Origin: Tenodera sinensis
Taxonomy: Eukaryota; Arthropoda; Insecta; Mantodea; Mantidae
Assembly: GCA_030765045.1 (NCBI GenBank)
Contig: CM060966.1
Coordinates: 63,481,786-63,545,785 of the forward strand
Direction: 5' to 3'
DNA length: 64,000 nt
Shown here piece by piece: positions 22,301 through 38,000 of this stretch. The first letter of the stretch is position 1. The number at the start of each line of letters is the position of its first letter. The translations under genes were made by a program, and so were the position numbers. The notes below the pieces were generated by a model. That model was not told the origin of the DNA and searched no databases. It was given only the letters and a program-made list of their open reading frames with translations.

Positions 22301-25300
22301 GTAAGTTTTGATGTATATTTCTTGTATATACAATGAAAATGTGTATGTTTTGATGTACACTTCTTGTATGTACAATGAAAATGTGTAAGTTTTTGATGTA
22401 CATTTCTTGTATATACAATGAAAATATGTATGTTTGGATGTACATTTCTTGAGTGTACAATGAAAATGTGTAAGTTTTTGATGTACATTTCTTGTATATA
22501 CAATGAAAATGTGTATGTTTTGATGTACACTTCTTGTATGTACAATGAAAATGTGTAAGTTTTGATGTACATTCTTGTATATACAATGAAAATGTGTATG
22601 TTTTGATGTACATTTCTTGAGTGTACAACTAAAGTGTGTATGTTTTGATGTACATTTCTTGTATATACAATGAAAATGTGTATGTTTTGATGTACATTTC
22701 TTGTATATACAATGAAAATGTGTAAGTTTTGAAGTACATTTCTTGTATATTCAATGAAAATCTGTAAGTTTTGATGAACATTTCTAGTATATACAATGAA
22801 AATGTGTAGCTTTGATGTACATCCCTTGTATGTACAATGAAAATGTGTAAGCTTTGATATACATTTCTTGTATATACAATGAAAATGTGTAAGCTTTGAA
22901 GTACATTTCTTGAATGTACAACGAAAATGTGTACGTTTTCATGTACATTTCTGGTAGATACAATGAAAACGTGTAAGTTTTGATGTATATTTCTTGTATA
23001 TACAATGAAAATGTGTATGCTTTGATGTACATTTCTTGTATATACAATGAAAATGTGTAAGTTTTGATGTACATTTCTTGTATATACAATGAAAATGTGT
23101 AAGTTTTGATGTACATTGCTTGTATATACAATGGAAGTGTGTAAGTTTTGATGTCCATTTCTTGTATATACAATGAAAATGTGTAAGTTTCTATCTACTT
23201 TTCTTGAGTGTACAATGAAAATGTGTATGTTTAGATGTACATTTCTTGATATACAATGAAAGTGTGTAAGTTCTGATGTATATTTCTTGTATGTACAATG
23301 AAAATGTGTATGTTTTGATGTACATTTCTTGTATATACAATGAAAATGTGTAAGTTTTGATACACATTTCTTGAGTGTACAATGAAAATGTGTAAGTTTT
23401 GATGTGGATTTCTTGTATATACAATGAAAATGTGTATCTTTTGATGTACATTTCTTGTATATACAATGAAAATGTGTATGTTTTCATGTACATTTCTTGT
23501 ATATACAATGAAAATGTGTGAGCTTTGATGTACATTTCTTGTATATACAATGAAAATGTGTAAGTTTTGATGTACATTTCTTGTATATACAATGAAAATG
23601 TGTGAGTTTTGATGTACATTTCTTGTATATACAATGAAAATGTGTATGTTTTGATGTACATTCCTTGTAAATACAATGAAAACTTGTAAGTTTGATGTAC
23701 ATTTCTTGAGTGTACAATGAAAGTGTGTAAGTTTTGTTGTACATTTCTTGTATATACAATATAAATGTGTATGTTTTGATGTACATTTCTTGTATATACA
23801 ATGAAAATGTGTATGTTTTCATGTACATTTCTTGTATATACAATGAAAGTGTGTGAGCTTTGATGTACAATTCTTGTATATACAATGAAAATGTGTAAGT
23901 TTTGATGTACATTTCTTGTATATCCAATGAAAATGTGTAGCTTTGACGTATATTTCTTGTATATACAATGAAAATGTGTAAGTTTTGATGTGCAATTCTT
24001 GTATGTACAATGAAAATGTGTAAGTTTTGATATACATTTCTTGTATATACAATGAAAATGTGTAGTTTTGATGTATATTTCTTGTATATACAATGAAAAT
24101 GTGTAAGTTATGATGTACATTTCTTGTACGTACAATGAAAATGTGTAAGTTTTGATGTACATTTCTTGCATATACAATGAAAATGTGTAAGTTTTTGATG
24201 TACATTTCTTGTATGTACAATGAAAATGTGTAAGTTTTTATGTACGTTTCTTGTGTATACAATGAAAATGTGTGTGTTTTGATTTACATTTCTTGAGTGT
24301 ACAATGAAAATGTGTAAGCTTTGATGTACATTTCTTGAGTGCACAATGAAAATGTGTAACTTTTGATGTACATTTCTTGTATATACAATGAAAATGTGTA
24401 AGTTTTGATGTACATTTCTTGCTTGTACAATGAAAATGTCTATGTTTTGATGTACATTTCTTGAGTGTTAAATGAAAATGTGCAGCTTTGATGTACATTT
24501 CTTGTATATACAATGAAAATGTGTAAGTTTTGATGTACATTTCTTGTTTGTACAATGAAAATGTCTATGTTTTGATGTACATTTCTTGAGTGTACAATGA
24601 AAATGTGTAAGTTTTGATGTACATTTCTTGTATATACAATGAAAATGTGTAAGTTTTGATGTACATTTCTTGTATATACAATGAAAATGTGTAAGTTTTG
24701 ATGTACATTGCTTGTATATACAATGAAAGTGTGTAAGTTTTGATGTACATTTCTTGTATATACAATGAAAATGTGTATGTTTTGATGTACATTGCTTGTA
24801 TATACAATGAAAATGTGTATGTTTTGATGTACATTGCTTGTATATACAATGAAAATGTGTAAGTTTTGATTTGCATTTCCTTATATACAATGAAAATGTG
24901 TAACTTTTGATGTGCATTTCTTGCATATACAATGAAAATATGTAAGCTTTTGATGTACATTTCCAGTATGTACAATGAAAATGTGTAAGTTTCGATGTAC
25001 ATTTCTTGTATATACAATAAAAATGTGTAAGTTTTGATGTACATTTCTAGTATATACAATGAAAATGTGTAAGTTTTGATGTACATTTCTTGTATATACA
25101 ATGAAAATGTGTAAGTTTTGATGTACATTTCTTGTATATACAATGAAAATGTGTAAGTTTTGATGTACATTTCTTGTATATACAATGAAAATGTGTAGTT
25201 TTGATGTATATTTCTTGTATATACAATGAAAATGTGTAAGTTTTGATGTACACTTCTTGTATGTACAATGAAAATGTGTAAGTTTTGATGTACGTTTCTT

Positions 25301-25865
25301 GTGTATACAATGAAAATGTGTATGTTTTGATGTACATTTCTTGAGTGTACAATGAAAATGTGTAAGTTTTGATGTACATTTCTTGAGTGCACAATGAAAA
25401 TGTGTAAGTTTTGATGTACATTTCTTGTATATACAATGAAAATGTGTAAGTTTTGATGTACATTTCTTGTTTGTACAATGAAAATGTCTATGTTTTGATG
25501 TACATTTCTTGAGTGTACAATGAAAATGTGCAGCTTTGATGTACATTTCTTGTATATACAATGAAAATGTGTAAGTTTTGATGTACATTTCTTGTATATA
25601 CAATGAAAATGTGTATGTTTTGATGTACACTTCTTGTATGTACAATGAAAATGTGTAAGATTTTGATGTACATTTCTTGTATATACAATGAAAATGTGTA
25701 TGTTTGGATGTACATTTCTTGAGTGTACAATGAAAATGTGTAAGTTTTTGATGTACATTTCTTGTATATACAATGAAAATGTGTATGTTTTGATGTACAC
25801 TTCTTGTATGTACAATGAAAATGTGTAAGTTTTGATGTACATTCTTGTATATACAATGAAAATGT
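16400..25865. repeat. 5.9-kb segmental tandem duplication in the satellite
   Basis: The order of variant monomers from about 16400 repeats from about 22316 at an offset of 5,916 bp, traceable to about 18780/24696. The offset then drops to 5,453 bp and the match continues from about 19240/24693 to 20400/25865. The second copy thus lacks 463 bp, 11 monomers plus one base. A third, shorter version of the 23.2-24.55 kb part follows at about 26000-27320 (offset 2,767) and lacks one monomer. Confidence 0.8.
18615..22090. repeat. 1,932-bp tandem duplication (46 x 42 bp)
   Basis: The variant series starting at about 18615 restarts at about 20547 with a constant offset of 1,932 bp, exactly 46 monomers. 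Shared markers include tttgatttgcatttcctta (18951 and 20883) and aataaaaatgtg (19100 and 21032). The second copy ends at about 22090, where the series switches to another variant order. Only a few single-base differences separate the copies, so the duplication is recent. Confidence 0.8.
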
Positions 25866-28800
25866 GTATGCTTTGATGTACATTTCTTGTATATACAATG
25901 AAAATGTGTAAGTTTTGATGTACATTTCTTGTATATACAATGGAAGTGTGTAAGTTTTGATGTACATTTCTTGTATATACAATGAAAATGTGTAAGTTTC
26001 TATGTACATTTCATGAGTGTACAATGAAAATGTGTATGTTTAGATGTACATTTCTTGATATACAATGAAAGTGTGTAAGTTCTGATGTATATTTCTTGTA
26101 TGTACAATGAAAATGTGTATGTTTTGATGTACATTTCTTGTATATACAATGAAAATGTGTAAGTTTTGATACACATTTCTTGAGTGTACAATGAAAATGT
26201 GTAAGTTTTGATGTGGATTTCTTGTATATACAATGAAAATGTGTATTTTTTGATGTACATTTCTTGTATATACAATGAAAATGTGTATGTTTTCATGTAC
26301 ATTTCTTGTATATACAATGAAAATGTGTGAGCTTTGATGTACATTTCTTGTATATACAATGAAAATGTGTAAGTTTTGATGTACATTTCTTGTATATACA
26401 ATGAAAATGTGTATGTTTTGATGTACATTCCTTGTAAATACAATGAAAACGTGTAAGTTTGATGTACATTTCTTCAGTGTACAATGAAAGTGTGTAAGTT
26501 TTGTTGTACATTTCTTGTATATACAATATAAATGTGTATGTTTTGATGTACATTTCTTGTATATACAATGAAAATGTGTATGTTTTCATGTACATTTCTT
26601 GTATATACAATGAAAATGTGTGAGCTTTGATGTACAATTCTTGTATATACAATGAAAATGTGTAAGTTTTGATGTACATTTCTTGTATATCCAATGAAAA
26701 TGTGTAGCTTTGACGTATATTTCTTGTATATACAATGAAAATGTGTAAGTTTTGATGTGCAATTCTTGTATGTACAATGAAAATGTGTAAGTTTTGATAT
26801 ACATTTCTTGTATATACAATGAAAATGTGTAGTTTTGATGTATATTTCTTGTATATACAATGAAAATGTGTAAGTTATGATGTACATTTCTTGTACGTAC
26901 AATGAAAATGTGTAAGTTTTGATGTACATTTCTTGCATATACAATGAAAATGTGTAAGTTTTTGATGTACATTTCTTGTATGTACAATGAAAATGTGTAA
27001 GTTTTTATGTACGTTTCTTGTGTATACAATGAAAATGTGTGTGTTTTGATTTACATTTCTTGAGTGTACAATGAAAATGTGTAAGCTTTGATGTACATTT
27101 CTTGAGTGCACAATGAAAATGTGTAACTTTTGATGTACATTTCTTGTATATACAATGAAAATGTTTAAGTTTTGATGTACATTTCTTGCTTGTACAATGA
27201 AAATGTCTATGTTTTGATGTACATTTCTTGATAGTTAAATGAAAATGTGCAGCTTTGATGTACATTTCTTGTATATACAATGAAAATGTGTAAGTTTTGA
27301 TGTACATTTCTTGTTTGTACAATGAAAATGTCTATGTTTTGATGTACATTTCTTGAGTGTACAATGAAAATGTGCAAGTTTTGATGTACATTTCTTGTAT
27401 ATACAATGAAAATGTATAAGTTTTGATGTACATTTCTTGTATATACAATGAAAATGTGTAAGTTTGTGATGTACATTTCTTGTATGTGCAATGAAAATGT
27501 GTAAGTTTTGATGTACATTTCTTGTATATACAATGAAAATGTGTAAGTTGTGATGTACATTTCTTGTATATACAATGAAAATGTGTATGTTTTGGTGTAC
27601 ATTGCTTGTATATACAATGAAAATGTGTAAGTTTTGATTTGCATTTCCTTATATACAATGGAAATGTGTAACTTTTGATGTGCATTTCTTGCATATACAA
27701 TGAAAATATGTAAGCTTTTGATGTACATTTCCTTTATGTACAATGAAAATGTGTAAGTTTCGATGTACATTTCTTGTATATACAATAAAAATGTGTAAGT
27801 TTTGATGTACATTTCTAGTATATACAATGAAAATGTGTAAGTTTTGATGTACATTTCTTGTATATACAATGAAAATGTGTATGTTTAGATGTACATTCCT
27901 TGTATATACAATGAAAATGTGTAAGTTTTGATGTACATTGCTTGTATATACAATGAAAATGTGTATGTTTTCATGTACATTTCTTGTATATACAATGAAA
28001 ATGTGTGAGCTTTGATGTACAATTCTTGTATATACAATGAAAATGTGTAAGTTTTGATGTACAATTCTTGTATATACAATGAAAATGTGTAGTTTTGATG
28101 TATATTTCTTGTATATACAATGAAAATGTGTAAGTTTTGATGTACAATTCTTGTATGTACAATGAAAATGTGTAAGTTTTGATATACATTTCTTGTATAT
28201 ACAATGAAAATGTGTAGTTTTGATGTATATTTCTTGTATATACAATGAAAATGTGTAAGTTTTGATGTACATTTCTTGTACGTACAATGAAAATGTGTAA
28301 GTTTTGATGTACATTTCTTGCATATACAATGAAAATGTGTAAGTTTTTGATGTACATTTCTTGTATGTACAATGAAAATGTGTAAGTTTTGATGTACGTT
28401 TCTTGAGTGTACAATGAAAATGTGTAACCTTTGATGTACATTTCTTGAGTGCACAATGAAAATGTGTAAGTTTTGATGTACATTTCTTGTATATACAATG
28501 AAAATGTGTAAGTTTTGATGTACATTTCTTGTTTGTACAATGAAAATGTCTATGTTTTGATGTACATTTCTTGAGTGTTAAATGAAAATGTGCAGCTTTG
28601 ATGTACATTTCTTGTATATACAATGAAAATGTGTAAGTTTTGATGTACATTTCTTGTTTGTACAATGAAAATGTCTATGTTTTGATGTACATTTCTTGAG
28701 TGTACAATGAAAATGTGTAAGTTTTGATGTACATTTCTTGTATATACAATGAAAATGTGTAAGTTTTGATGTACATTTCTTGTATATACAATGAAAATGT

Positions 28801-28999
28801 GTAAGTTTGTGATGTACATTTCTTGTATGTACAATGAAAATGTGTAAGTTTTGATGTACATTTCTTGTATATACAATGAAAATGTGTAAGTTGTGATGTA
28901 CATTTCTTGTATATACAATGAAAATGTGTAAGTTTTGATGTACATTTCTTGTACGTACAATGAAAATGTGTAAGTTTTGATGTACATTTCTTGCATATA

Positions 29000-31900
29000 C
29001 AATGAAAATGTGTAAGCTTTTGATGTACATTTCTTGTATGTACAATGAAAATGTGTAAGTTTTGATGTACGTTTCTTGTGTATACAATGAAAATGTGTGT
29101 GTTTTGATGTACATTTCTTGAGTGTACAATGAAAATGTGTAAGCTTTGATGTACATTTCTTGAGTGCACAATGAAAATGTGTAAGTTTTGATGTACATTT
29201 CTTGTATATACAATGAAAATGTGTAAGTTTTGATGTACATTTCTTGTTTGTACAATGAAAATGTCTATGTTTTGATGTACATTTCTTGAGTGTTAAATGA
29301 AAATGTGCAGCTTTGATGTACATTTCTTGTATATACAATGAAAATGTGTAAGTTTTGATGTACATTTCTTGTTTGTACAATGAAAATGTCTATGTTTTGA
29401 TGTACATTTCTTGAGTGTACAATGAAAATGTGTAAGTTTTGATGTACATTTCTTGTATATACAATGAAAATGTGTAAGTTTTGATGTACATTTCTTGTAT
29501 ATACAATGAAAATGTGTAAGTTTGTGATGTACATTTCTTGTATGTACAATGAAAATGTGTAAGTTTTGATGTACATTTCTTGTATATACAATGAAAATGT
29601 GTAAGTTGTGATGTACATTTCTTGTATATACAATGAAAATGTGTATGTTTTGATGTACATTGCTTGTATATACAATGAAAATGTGTAAGTTTTGATTTGC
29701 ATTTCCTTATATACAATGAAAATGTGTAACTTTTGATGTGCATTTCTTGCATATACAATGAAAATATGTAAGCTTTTGATGTACATTTCCTGTATGTACA
29801 ATGAAAATGTGTAAGTTTCGATGTACATTTCTTGTATATACAATAAAAATGTGTAAGTTTTGATGTACATTTCTAGTATATACAATGAAAATGTGTAAGT
29901 TTTGATGTACATTTCTTGTATATACAATGAAAATGTGTATGTTTTGATGTACATTCCTTGTATATACAATGAAAATGTGTAAGTTTTGATGTACATTGCT
30001 TGTATATACAATGAAAGTGTGTAAGTTTTGATGTACATTTCTTGTATATACAATGAAAATGTGTAAGTTTCTATGTACATTTCTTGAGTGTACAATGAAG
30101 ATGTGTATGTTTAGATGTACATTTCTTGATATACAATGAAAGTGTGTAAGTTCTGATGTATATTTCTTGTATGTACAATGAAAATGTGTATGTTTTGATG
30201 TACATTTCTTGTATATACAATGAAAATGTGTAAGTTTTGATACACATTTCTTGAGTGTACAATGAAAATGTGTAAGTTTTGATGTGGATTTCTTGTATAT
30301 ACAATGAAAATGTGTATCTTTTGATGTACATTTCTTGTATATACAATGAAAATGTGTATGTTTTCATGTACATTTCTTGTATATACAATGAAAATGTGTG
30401 AGTTTTGATGTACATTTCTTGTATATACAATGAAAATGTGTAAGTTTTGATGTACATTTCTTGTATATACAATGAAAATGTGTATGTTTTGATGTACATT
30501 TCTTGTATATACAATGAAAATGTGTATGTTTTCATGTACATTTCTTGTATATACAATGAAAATTTGTGAGCTTTGATGTACAATTCTTGTATATACAATG
30601 AAAATGTGTAAGTTTTGATGTACATTTCTTGTATATACAATGAAAATGTGTAGTTTTGATGTATATTTCTTGTATATACAATGAAAATGTGTAAGTTTTG
30701 ATGTACAATTCTTGTATGTACAATGAAAATGTGTAAGTTATGATATACATTTCTTGTAAATACAATGAAAATGTGTAGTTTTGATGTATATTTCTTGTAT
30801 ATACAATGAAAATGTGTAGTTTTGATGTACATTTCTTGTATGTACAATGAAAATGTGTAAGTTTTGATGTACATTTCTTGCATATACAATCAAAATGTGT
30901 AAGTTTTTGATGTACATTTCTTGTATGTACAATGAAAATGTGTAGGCTTTGATGTACGTTTCTTGTGTATACAATGAAAATGTGTGTGTTTTGATGTACA
31001 TTTCTTGAGTGTACAATGAAAATGTGTAAGCTTTGATGTACATTTCTTGAGTGCACAATGAAAATGTGTAGGTTTTGATGTACATTTCTTGTATATACAA
31101 TGAAAATGTGTAAGTTTTGATGTACATTTCTTGTTTGTACAATGAAAATGTCTATGTTTTGATGTACATTTCTTGAGTGTTAAATGAAAATGTGCAGCTT
31201 TGATGTACATTTCTTGTATATACAATGAAAATGTGTAGGTTTTGATGTACATTTCTTGTTTGTACAATGAAAATGTCTATAATTTGATGTACATTTCTTG
31301 AGTGTACAATGAAAATGTGTAAGTTTTGATGTACATTTCTTGTATATACAATGAAAATGTGTAAGTTTTGATGTACATTTCTTGTATATACAATGAAAAT
31401 GTGTAAGTTTGTGATGTACATTTCTTGTATGTACAATGAAAATGTGTAAGTTTTGATGTACATTTCTTGTATATACAATGAAAATGTGTAAGTTGTGATG
31501 TACATCTCTTGTATATACAATGAAAATGTGTATGTTTTGATGTACATTGCTTGTATATACAATGAAAATGTGTAAGTTTTGATTTGCAGTTCATTATATA
31601 CAATGAAAATGTGTAACTTTTGATGTGCATTTCTTGCATATACAATGAAAATATGTAAGCTTTTGATGTACATTTCCTGTATGTACAATGAAAATGTGTA
31701 AGTTTCGATGTACATTTCTTGTATATACAATAAAAATGTGTAAGTTTTGATGTACATTTCTAGTATATACAATGAAAATGTGTAAGTTTTGATGTACATT
31801 TCTTGTATATACAATGAAAATGTGTATGTTTTGATGTACATTCCTTGTATATACAATGAAAATGTGTAAGTTTTGATGTACATTGCTTGTATATACAATG

Positions 31901-34900
31901 AAAGTGTGTAAGTTTTGATGTACATTTCTTGTATATACAATGAAAATGTGTAAGTTTCTATGTACATTTCTTGAGTGTACAATGAAAATGTGTATGTTTA
32001 GATGTACATTGCTTGATATACAATGAAAGTGTGTAAGTTCTGATGTATATTTCTTGTATGTACAATGAAAATGTGTATGTTTTGATGTACATTTCTTGTA
32101 TATACAATGAAAATGTGTAAGTTTTGATACACATTTCTTGAGTGTACAATGAAAATGTGTAAGTTTTGATGTGGATTTCTTGTATATACAATGAAAATGT
32201 GTATCTTTTGATGTACATTTCTTGTATATACAATGAAAATGTGTATGTTTTCATGTACATTTCTTGTATATACAATGAAAATGTGTGAGCTTTTATGTAC
32301 ATTTCTTGTATATACAATGAAAATGTGTAAGTTTTGATGTACATTTCTTGTATATACAATGAAAATGTGTGAGTTTTGATGTACATTTCTTGTATATACA
32401 ATGAAAATGTGTATGTTTTGATGTACATTCCTTGTATATACAATGAAAACGTGTAAGTTTGATGTACATTTCTTGAGTGTACAATGAAAATGTGTAAGTT
32501 TTGTTGTACATTTCTTGTATATACAATGAAAATGTGTATGTTTTGATGTACATTTCTTGTATATACAATGAAAATGTGTAGTTTTGATGTATATTTCTTG
32601 TATATACAATGAAAATGTGTAAGTTTTGATGTACATTTCTTGTATGTACAATGAAAATGTGTAAGTTTTGATGTACATTTCTTGCATATACAATGAAAAT
32701 GTGTAAGTTTTTGATGTACATTTCTTGTATGTACAATGAAAATGTGTAAGTTTTGATGTACGTTTCTTGTGTATACAATGAAAATGTGTAAGTTTTGATA
32801 CACATTTCTTGAGTGTACAATGAAAATGTGTAAGTTTTGATGTGGATTTCTTGTATATACAATGAAAATGTGTATCTTTTGATGTACATTTCTTGTATAT
32901 ACAATGAAAATGTGTATGTTTTCATGTACATTTCTTGTATATACAATGAAAATGTGTGAGCTTTGATGTATATTTCTTGTATATACAATGAAAATGTGTA
33001 AGTTTTGATGTACATTTCTTGTATATACAATGAAAATGTGTATGTTTTGATGTACATTTCTTGTATATACAATGAAAATGTGTATGTTTTCATGTACATT
33101 TCTTGTATATACAATGAAAATTTGTGAGCTTTGATGTACAATTCTTGTATATACAATGAAAATGTGTAAGTTTTGATGTACATTTCTTGTATATACAATG
33201 AAAATGTGTAGCTTTGATGTATATTTCTTGTATATACAATGAAAATGTGTAAGTTTTGATGTACAATTCTTGTATGTACAATGAAAATGTGTAAGTTATG
33301 ATATACATTTCTTGTAAATACAATGAAAATGTGTAGTTTTGATGTATATTTCTTGTATATACAATGAAAATGTGTAGTTTTGATGTACATTTCTTGTATG
33401 TACAATGAAAATGTGTAAGTTTTGATGTACATTTCTTGCATATAAAATCAAAATGTGTAAGTTTTTGATGTACATTTCTTGTATGTACAATGAAAATGTG
33501 TAAGTTTTGATGTACGTTTCTTGTGTATACAATGAAAATGTGTGTGTTTTGATGTACATTTCTTGAGTGTACAATGAAAATGTGTAAGCTTTGATGTACA
33601 TGTCTTGAGTGCACAATGAAAATGTGTAAGTTTTGATGTACATTTCTTGTATATACAATGAAAATGTATAAGTTTTGATGTACATTTCTTGTTTGTACAA
33701 TGAAAATGTCTATGTTTTGATGTACATTTCTTGAGTGTTAAATGAAAATGTGCAGCTTTGATGTACATTTCTTGTATATACAATGAAAATGTGTAAGTTT
33801 TGATGTACATTTCTTGTTTGTACAATGAAAATGTCTATAATTTGATGTACATTTCTTGAGTGTACAATGAAAATGTGTAAGTTTTGATGTACATTTCTTG
33901 TATATACAATGAAAATGTGTAAGTTTTGATGTACATTTCTTGTATATACAATGAAAATGTGTAAGTTTGTGATGTACATTTCTTGTATGTACAATGAAAA
34001 TGTGTAAGTTTTGATGTACATTTCTTGTATATACAATGAAAATGTGTAAGTTGTGATGTACATCTCTTGTATATACAATGAAAATGTGTATGTTTTGATG
34101 TACATTGCTTGTATATACAATGAAAATGTGTAAGTTTTGATTTGCATTTCCTTATATACAATGAAAATGTGTAACTTTTGATGTGCATTTCTTGCATATA
34201 CAATGAAAATATGTAAGCTTTTGATGTACATTTCCTGTATGTACAATGAAAATGTGTAAGTTTCGATGTACATTTCTTGTATATACAATAAAAATGTGTA
34301 AGTTTTGATGTACATTTCTAGTATATACAATGAAAATGTGTAAGTTTTGATGTACATTTCTTGTATATACAATGAAAATGTGTATGTTTTGATGTACATT
34401 CCTTGTATATACAATGAAAATGTGTAAGTTTTGATGTACATTGCTTGTATATACAATGAAAGTGTGTAAGTTTTGATGTACATTTCTTGTATATACAATG
34501 AAAATGTGTAAGTTTCTATGTACATTTCTTGAGTGTACAATGAAAATGTGTATGTTTAGATGTACATTGCTTGATATACAATGAAAGTGTGTAAGTTCTG
34601 ATGTATATTTCTTGTATGTACAATGAAAATGTGTATGTTTTGATGTACATTTCTTGTATATACAATGAAAATGTGTAAGTTTTGATACACATTTCTTGAG
34701 TGTACAATGAAAATGTGTAAGTTTTGATGTGGATTTCTTGTATATACAATGAAAATGTGTATCTTTTGATGTACATTTCTTGTATATACAATGAAAATGT
34801 GTATGTTTTCATGTACATTTCTTGTATATACAATGAAAATGTGTGAGCTTTGATGTACATTTCTTGTATATACAATGAAAATGTGTATGTTTTGATGTAC

Positions 34901-35000
34901 ATTCCTTGTATATACAATGAAAACGTGTAAGTTTGATGTACATTTCTTGAGTGTGCAATGAAAATGTGTAAGTTTTGTTGTACATTTCTTGTATATACAA
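29000..35000. repeat. HOR blocks with 1,887- and 2,558-bp spacing
   Basis: A block of about 830 bp, marked by gagtgttaaatgaaaatg at one end and gtttctatgtacatttc at the other, occurs at 29265-30095, 31152-31982 and 33710-34540, and again at 38985-39815 and 54946-55776. The flanking variant orders are also shared, at offsets 1,887 and 2,558 bp. The 2,558 interval contains an extra group of about 16 monomers. Confidence 0.75.
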
Positions 35001-38000
35001 TGAAAATGTGTATGTTTTGATGTACATTTCTTGTATATACAATGAAAATGTGTAGTTTTGATGTATATTTCTTGTATATACAATGAAAATGTGTAAGCTT
35101 TGATGTACATTTCTTGTATGTACAATGAAAATGTGTAAGTTTTGATGTACATTTCTTGCATATACAATGAAAATGTGTAAGTTTTTGATGTACATTTCTT
35201 GTATGTACAATGAAAATGTGTAAGTTTTGATGTACGTTTCTTGCGTATACAATGAAAATGTGTGTGTTTTGATGTACATTTCTTGAGTGTACAATGAAAA
35301 TGTGTAAGCTTTGATGTACATTTCTTGAGTGCACAATGAAAATGTGTAAGTTTTGATGTACATTTCTTGTATATACAATGAAAATGTGTAAGTTTTTATG
35401 TACATTACTTGTATATACAATGAAAATGTGTAAGTTTTGATGTACATTGCTTGTATATACAATGAAAGTGTGTAAGTTTTGATGTACATTTCTTGTATAT
35501 ACAATGAAAATGTGTAAGTTTCTATGTACATTTCTTGAGTGTACAATGAAAATGTGTATGTTTAGATGTACATTTCTTGACATACAATGAAGTTGTGTAA
35601 GTTCTGATGTATATTTCTTGTATGTACAATGAAAATGTGTATGTTTTGATGTACGTTCCTTGTATATACAATGAAAATGTGTAAGTTTTGATACACATTT
35701 CTTGAGTGTACAATGAAAATGTGTAAGTTTTGATGTGGATTTCTTGTACATACAATGAAAATGTGTATCTTTTGATGTACATTTCTTGTATATACAATGA
35801 AAATGTGTATGTTTTCATGTACATTTCTTGTATATACAATGAAAATATGTGAGCTTTGATGTACATTTCTTGCATATACAATGAAAATGTGTAAGTTTTG
35901 ATGTAAATTTCTTGTATATACAATGAAAAGGAGTATGTTTTGATGTACATTCCTTGTATATACAATGAAAATGTGTAAGTTTTGATGTACATTTCTTGAG
36001 TGTACAATGAAAATGTGTAAGTTTTGTTGTACATTTCTTGTATATACAATGAAAATGTGTATCTTTTGATGTACATTTCTTGTATATCCAATGAAAATGT
36101 GTATGTTTTCATGTACATTTCTTGTATATACAATGAAAATGTGTGAGCTTTGATGTACAATTCTTGCATATACAATGAAAATGTGTAAGTTTTGATGTAC
36201 ATTTCTTGTATATACAATGAAAATGTGTAGTTTTGATGTATATTTCTTGTATATACAATGAAAATGTGTAAGTTTTGATGTACATTTCTTGTATGTACAA
36301 TGAAAATGTGTAAGTTTTGATGTACATTTCTTGCATATACAATGAAAATGTGTAAGTTTTGATGTACATTTCTTGAGTGTACAATGAAAATGTGTAAGTT
36401 TTGATTTGCATTTCCTTATATACAATGAAAATGTGTAACTTTTGATGTGCATTTCTTGCATATAGAATGAAAATATGTAAGCTTTTGATGTACATTTCCT
36501 GTATGTACAATGAAAATGTGTAAGTTTCGATGAACATTTCTTGTATATACAATAAAAATGTGTAAGTTTTGATGTACATTTCTAGTATATACAATGAAAA
36601 TGTGTAAGTTTTGATGTACATTTCTGGTATATATATGAAAATGCGTATGTTTTGATGTACATTCCTTGTATATACAATGAAAATGTGTAAGTTTTGATGT
36701 ACATTGCTTGTATATACAATGAAAGTGTGTAAGTTTTGATGTACATTTCTTGTATATACAATGAAAATGTGTAAGTTTCTATGTACATTTCTTGAGTGTA
36801 CAATGAAAATGTGTATGTTTAGATGTACATTTCTTGATATACAATGAAAGTGTGTAAGTTCTGATGTATATTTCTTTATGTACAATGAAAATGTGTATGT
36901 TTTGATGTACATTTCTTGTATATACAATGAAATTTGTAAGTTTTGATACACATTTCTTGAGTGTACAATGAAAATGTGTAAGTTTTGATGTGGATTTCTT
37001 GTATATACAGTGAAAATGTGTATCTTTTGATGTACATTTCTTGTATATACAATGAAAATGTGTATGTTTTCATGTACATTTCTTGTATATACAATGAAAA
37101 TGTGTGAGCTTTGATGTACATTTCTTGTATATACAATGAAAATGTGTAAGTTTTGATGTACATTTCTTGTATATACAATGAAAATGTGTGAGTTTTGATG
37201 TACATTTCTTGTATATACAATGAAAATGTGTATGTTTTGATGTACATTCCTTGTATATACAATGAAAACGTGTAAGTTTGATGTACATTTCTTGAGTGTA
37301 CAATGAAAATGTGTAAGTTTTGTTGTACATTTCTTGTATATACAATGAAAATGTGTATGTTTTCATGTACATTTCTTGTATATACAATGAAAATTTGTGA
37401 GCTTTGATGTACAATTCTTGTATATACAATGAAAATGTGTAAGTTTTGATGTACATTTCTTGTATATACAATGAAAATGTGTAGTTTTGATGTATATTTC
37501 TTGTTTATACAATGAAAATGTGTAAGTTTTGATGTACAATTCTTGTATGTACAATGAAAATGTGTAAGTTTTGATATACATTTCTTGTATATACAAAGAA
37601 AATGTGTAAGTTTTGATGTACATTTCTTGTCTGTACAATGAAAATCTGTATCTTTTGATGTACACTTCTTTAGTGTACAACGAAAATGTGTAGTTTTGAT
37701 GTACATTTCTTGTATATACAATGAAAAGGTTGGTTTTGCTGTACATTTCTTGTATATACAATGAAAATGTGTAGGTTTTGATGTACATTTCTTGTATATA
37801 CAATGAAAATGTGTAAGTTTTGATGTACATTTATTGTATATACAATGAAAATGTGTATGTTTTGATGTACATTTCTTGTATGTCCAATGAAAATGTGTAA
37901 GTTTTGATGAACATTCTTGTATATACAATGAAAATGTGTATGTTTTGAAGTACATTTCTTGTATATACAAAGAAAATGTGTAGTTTTGGTGTACATTTCT

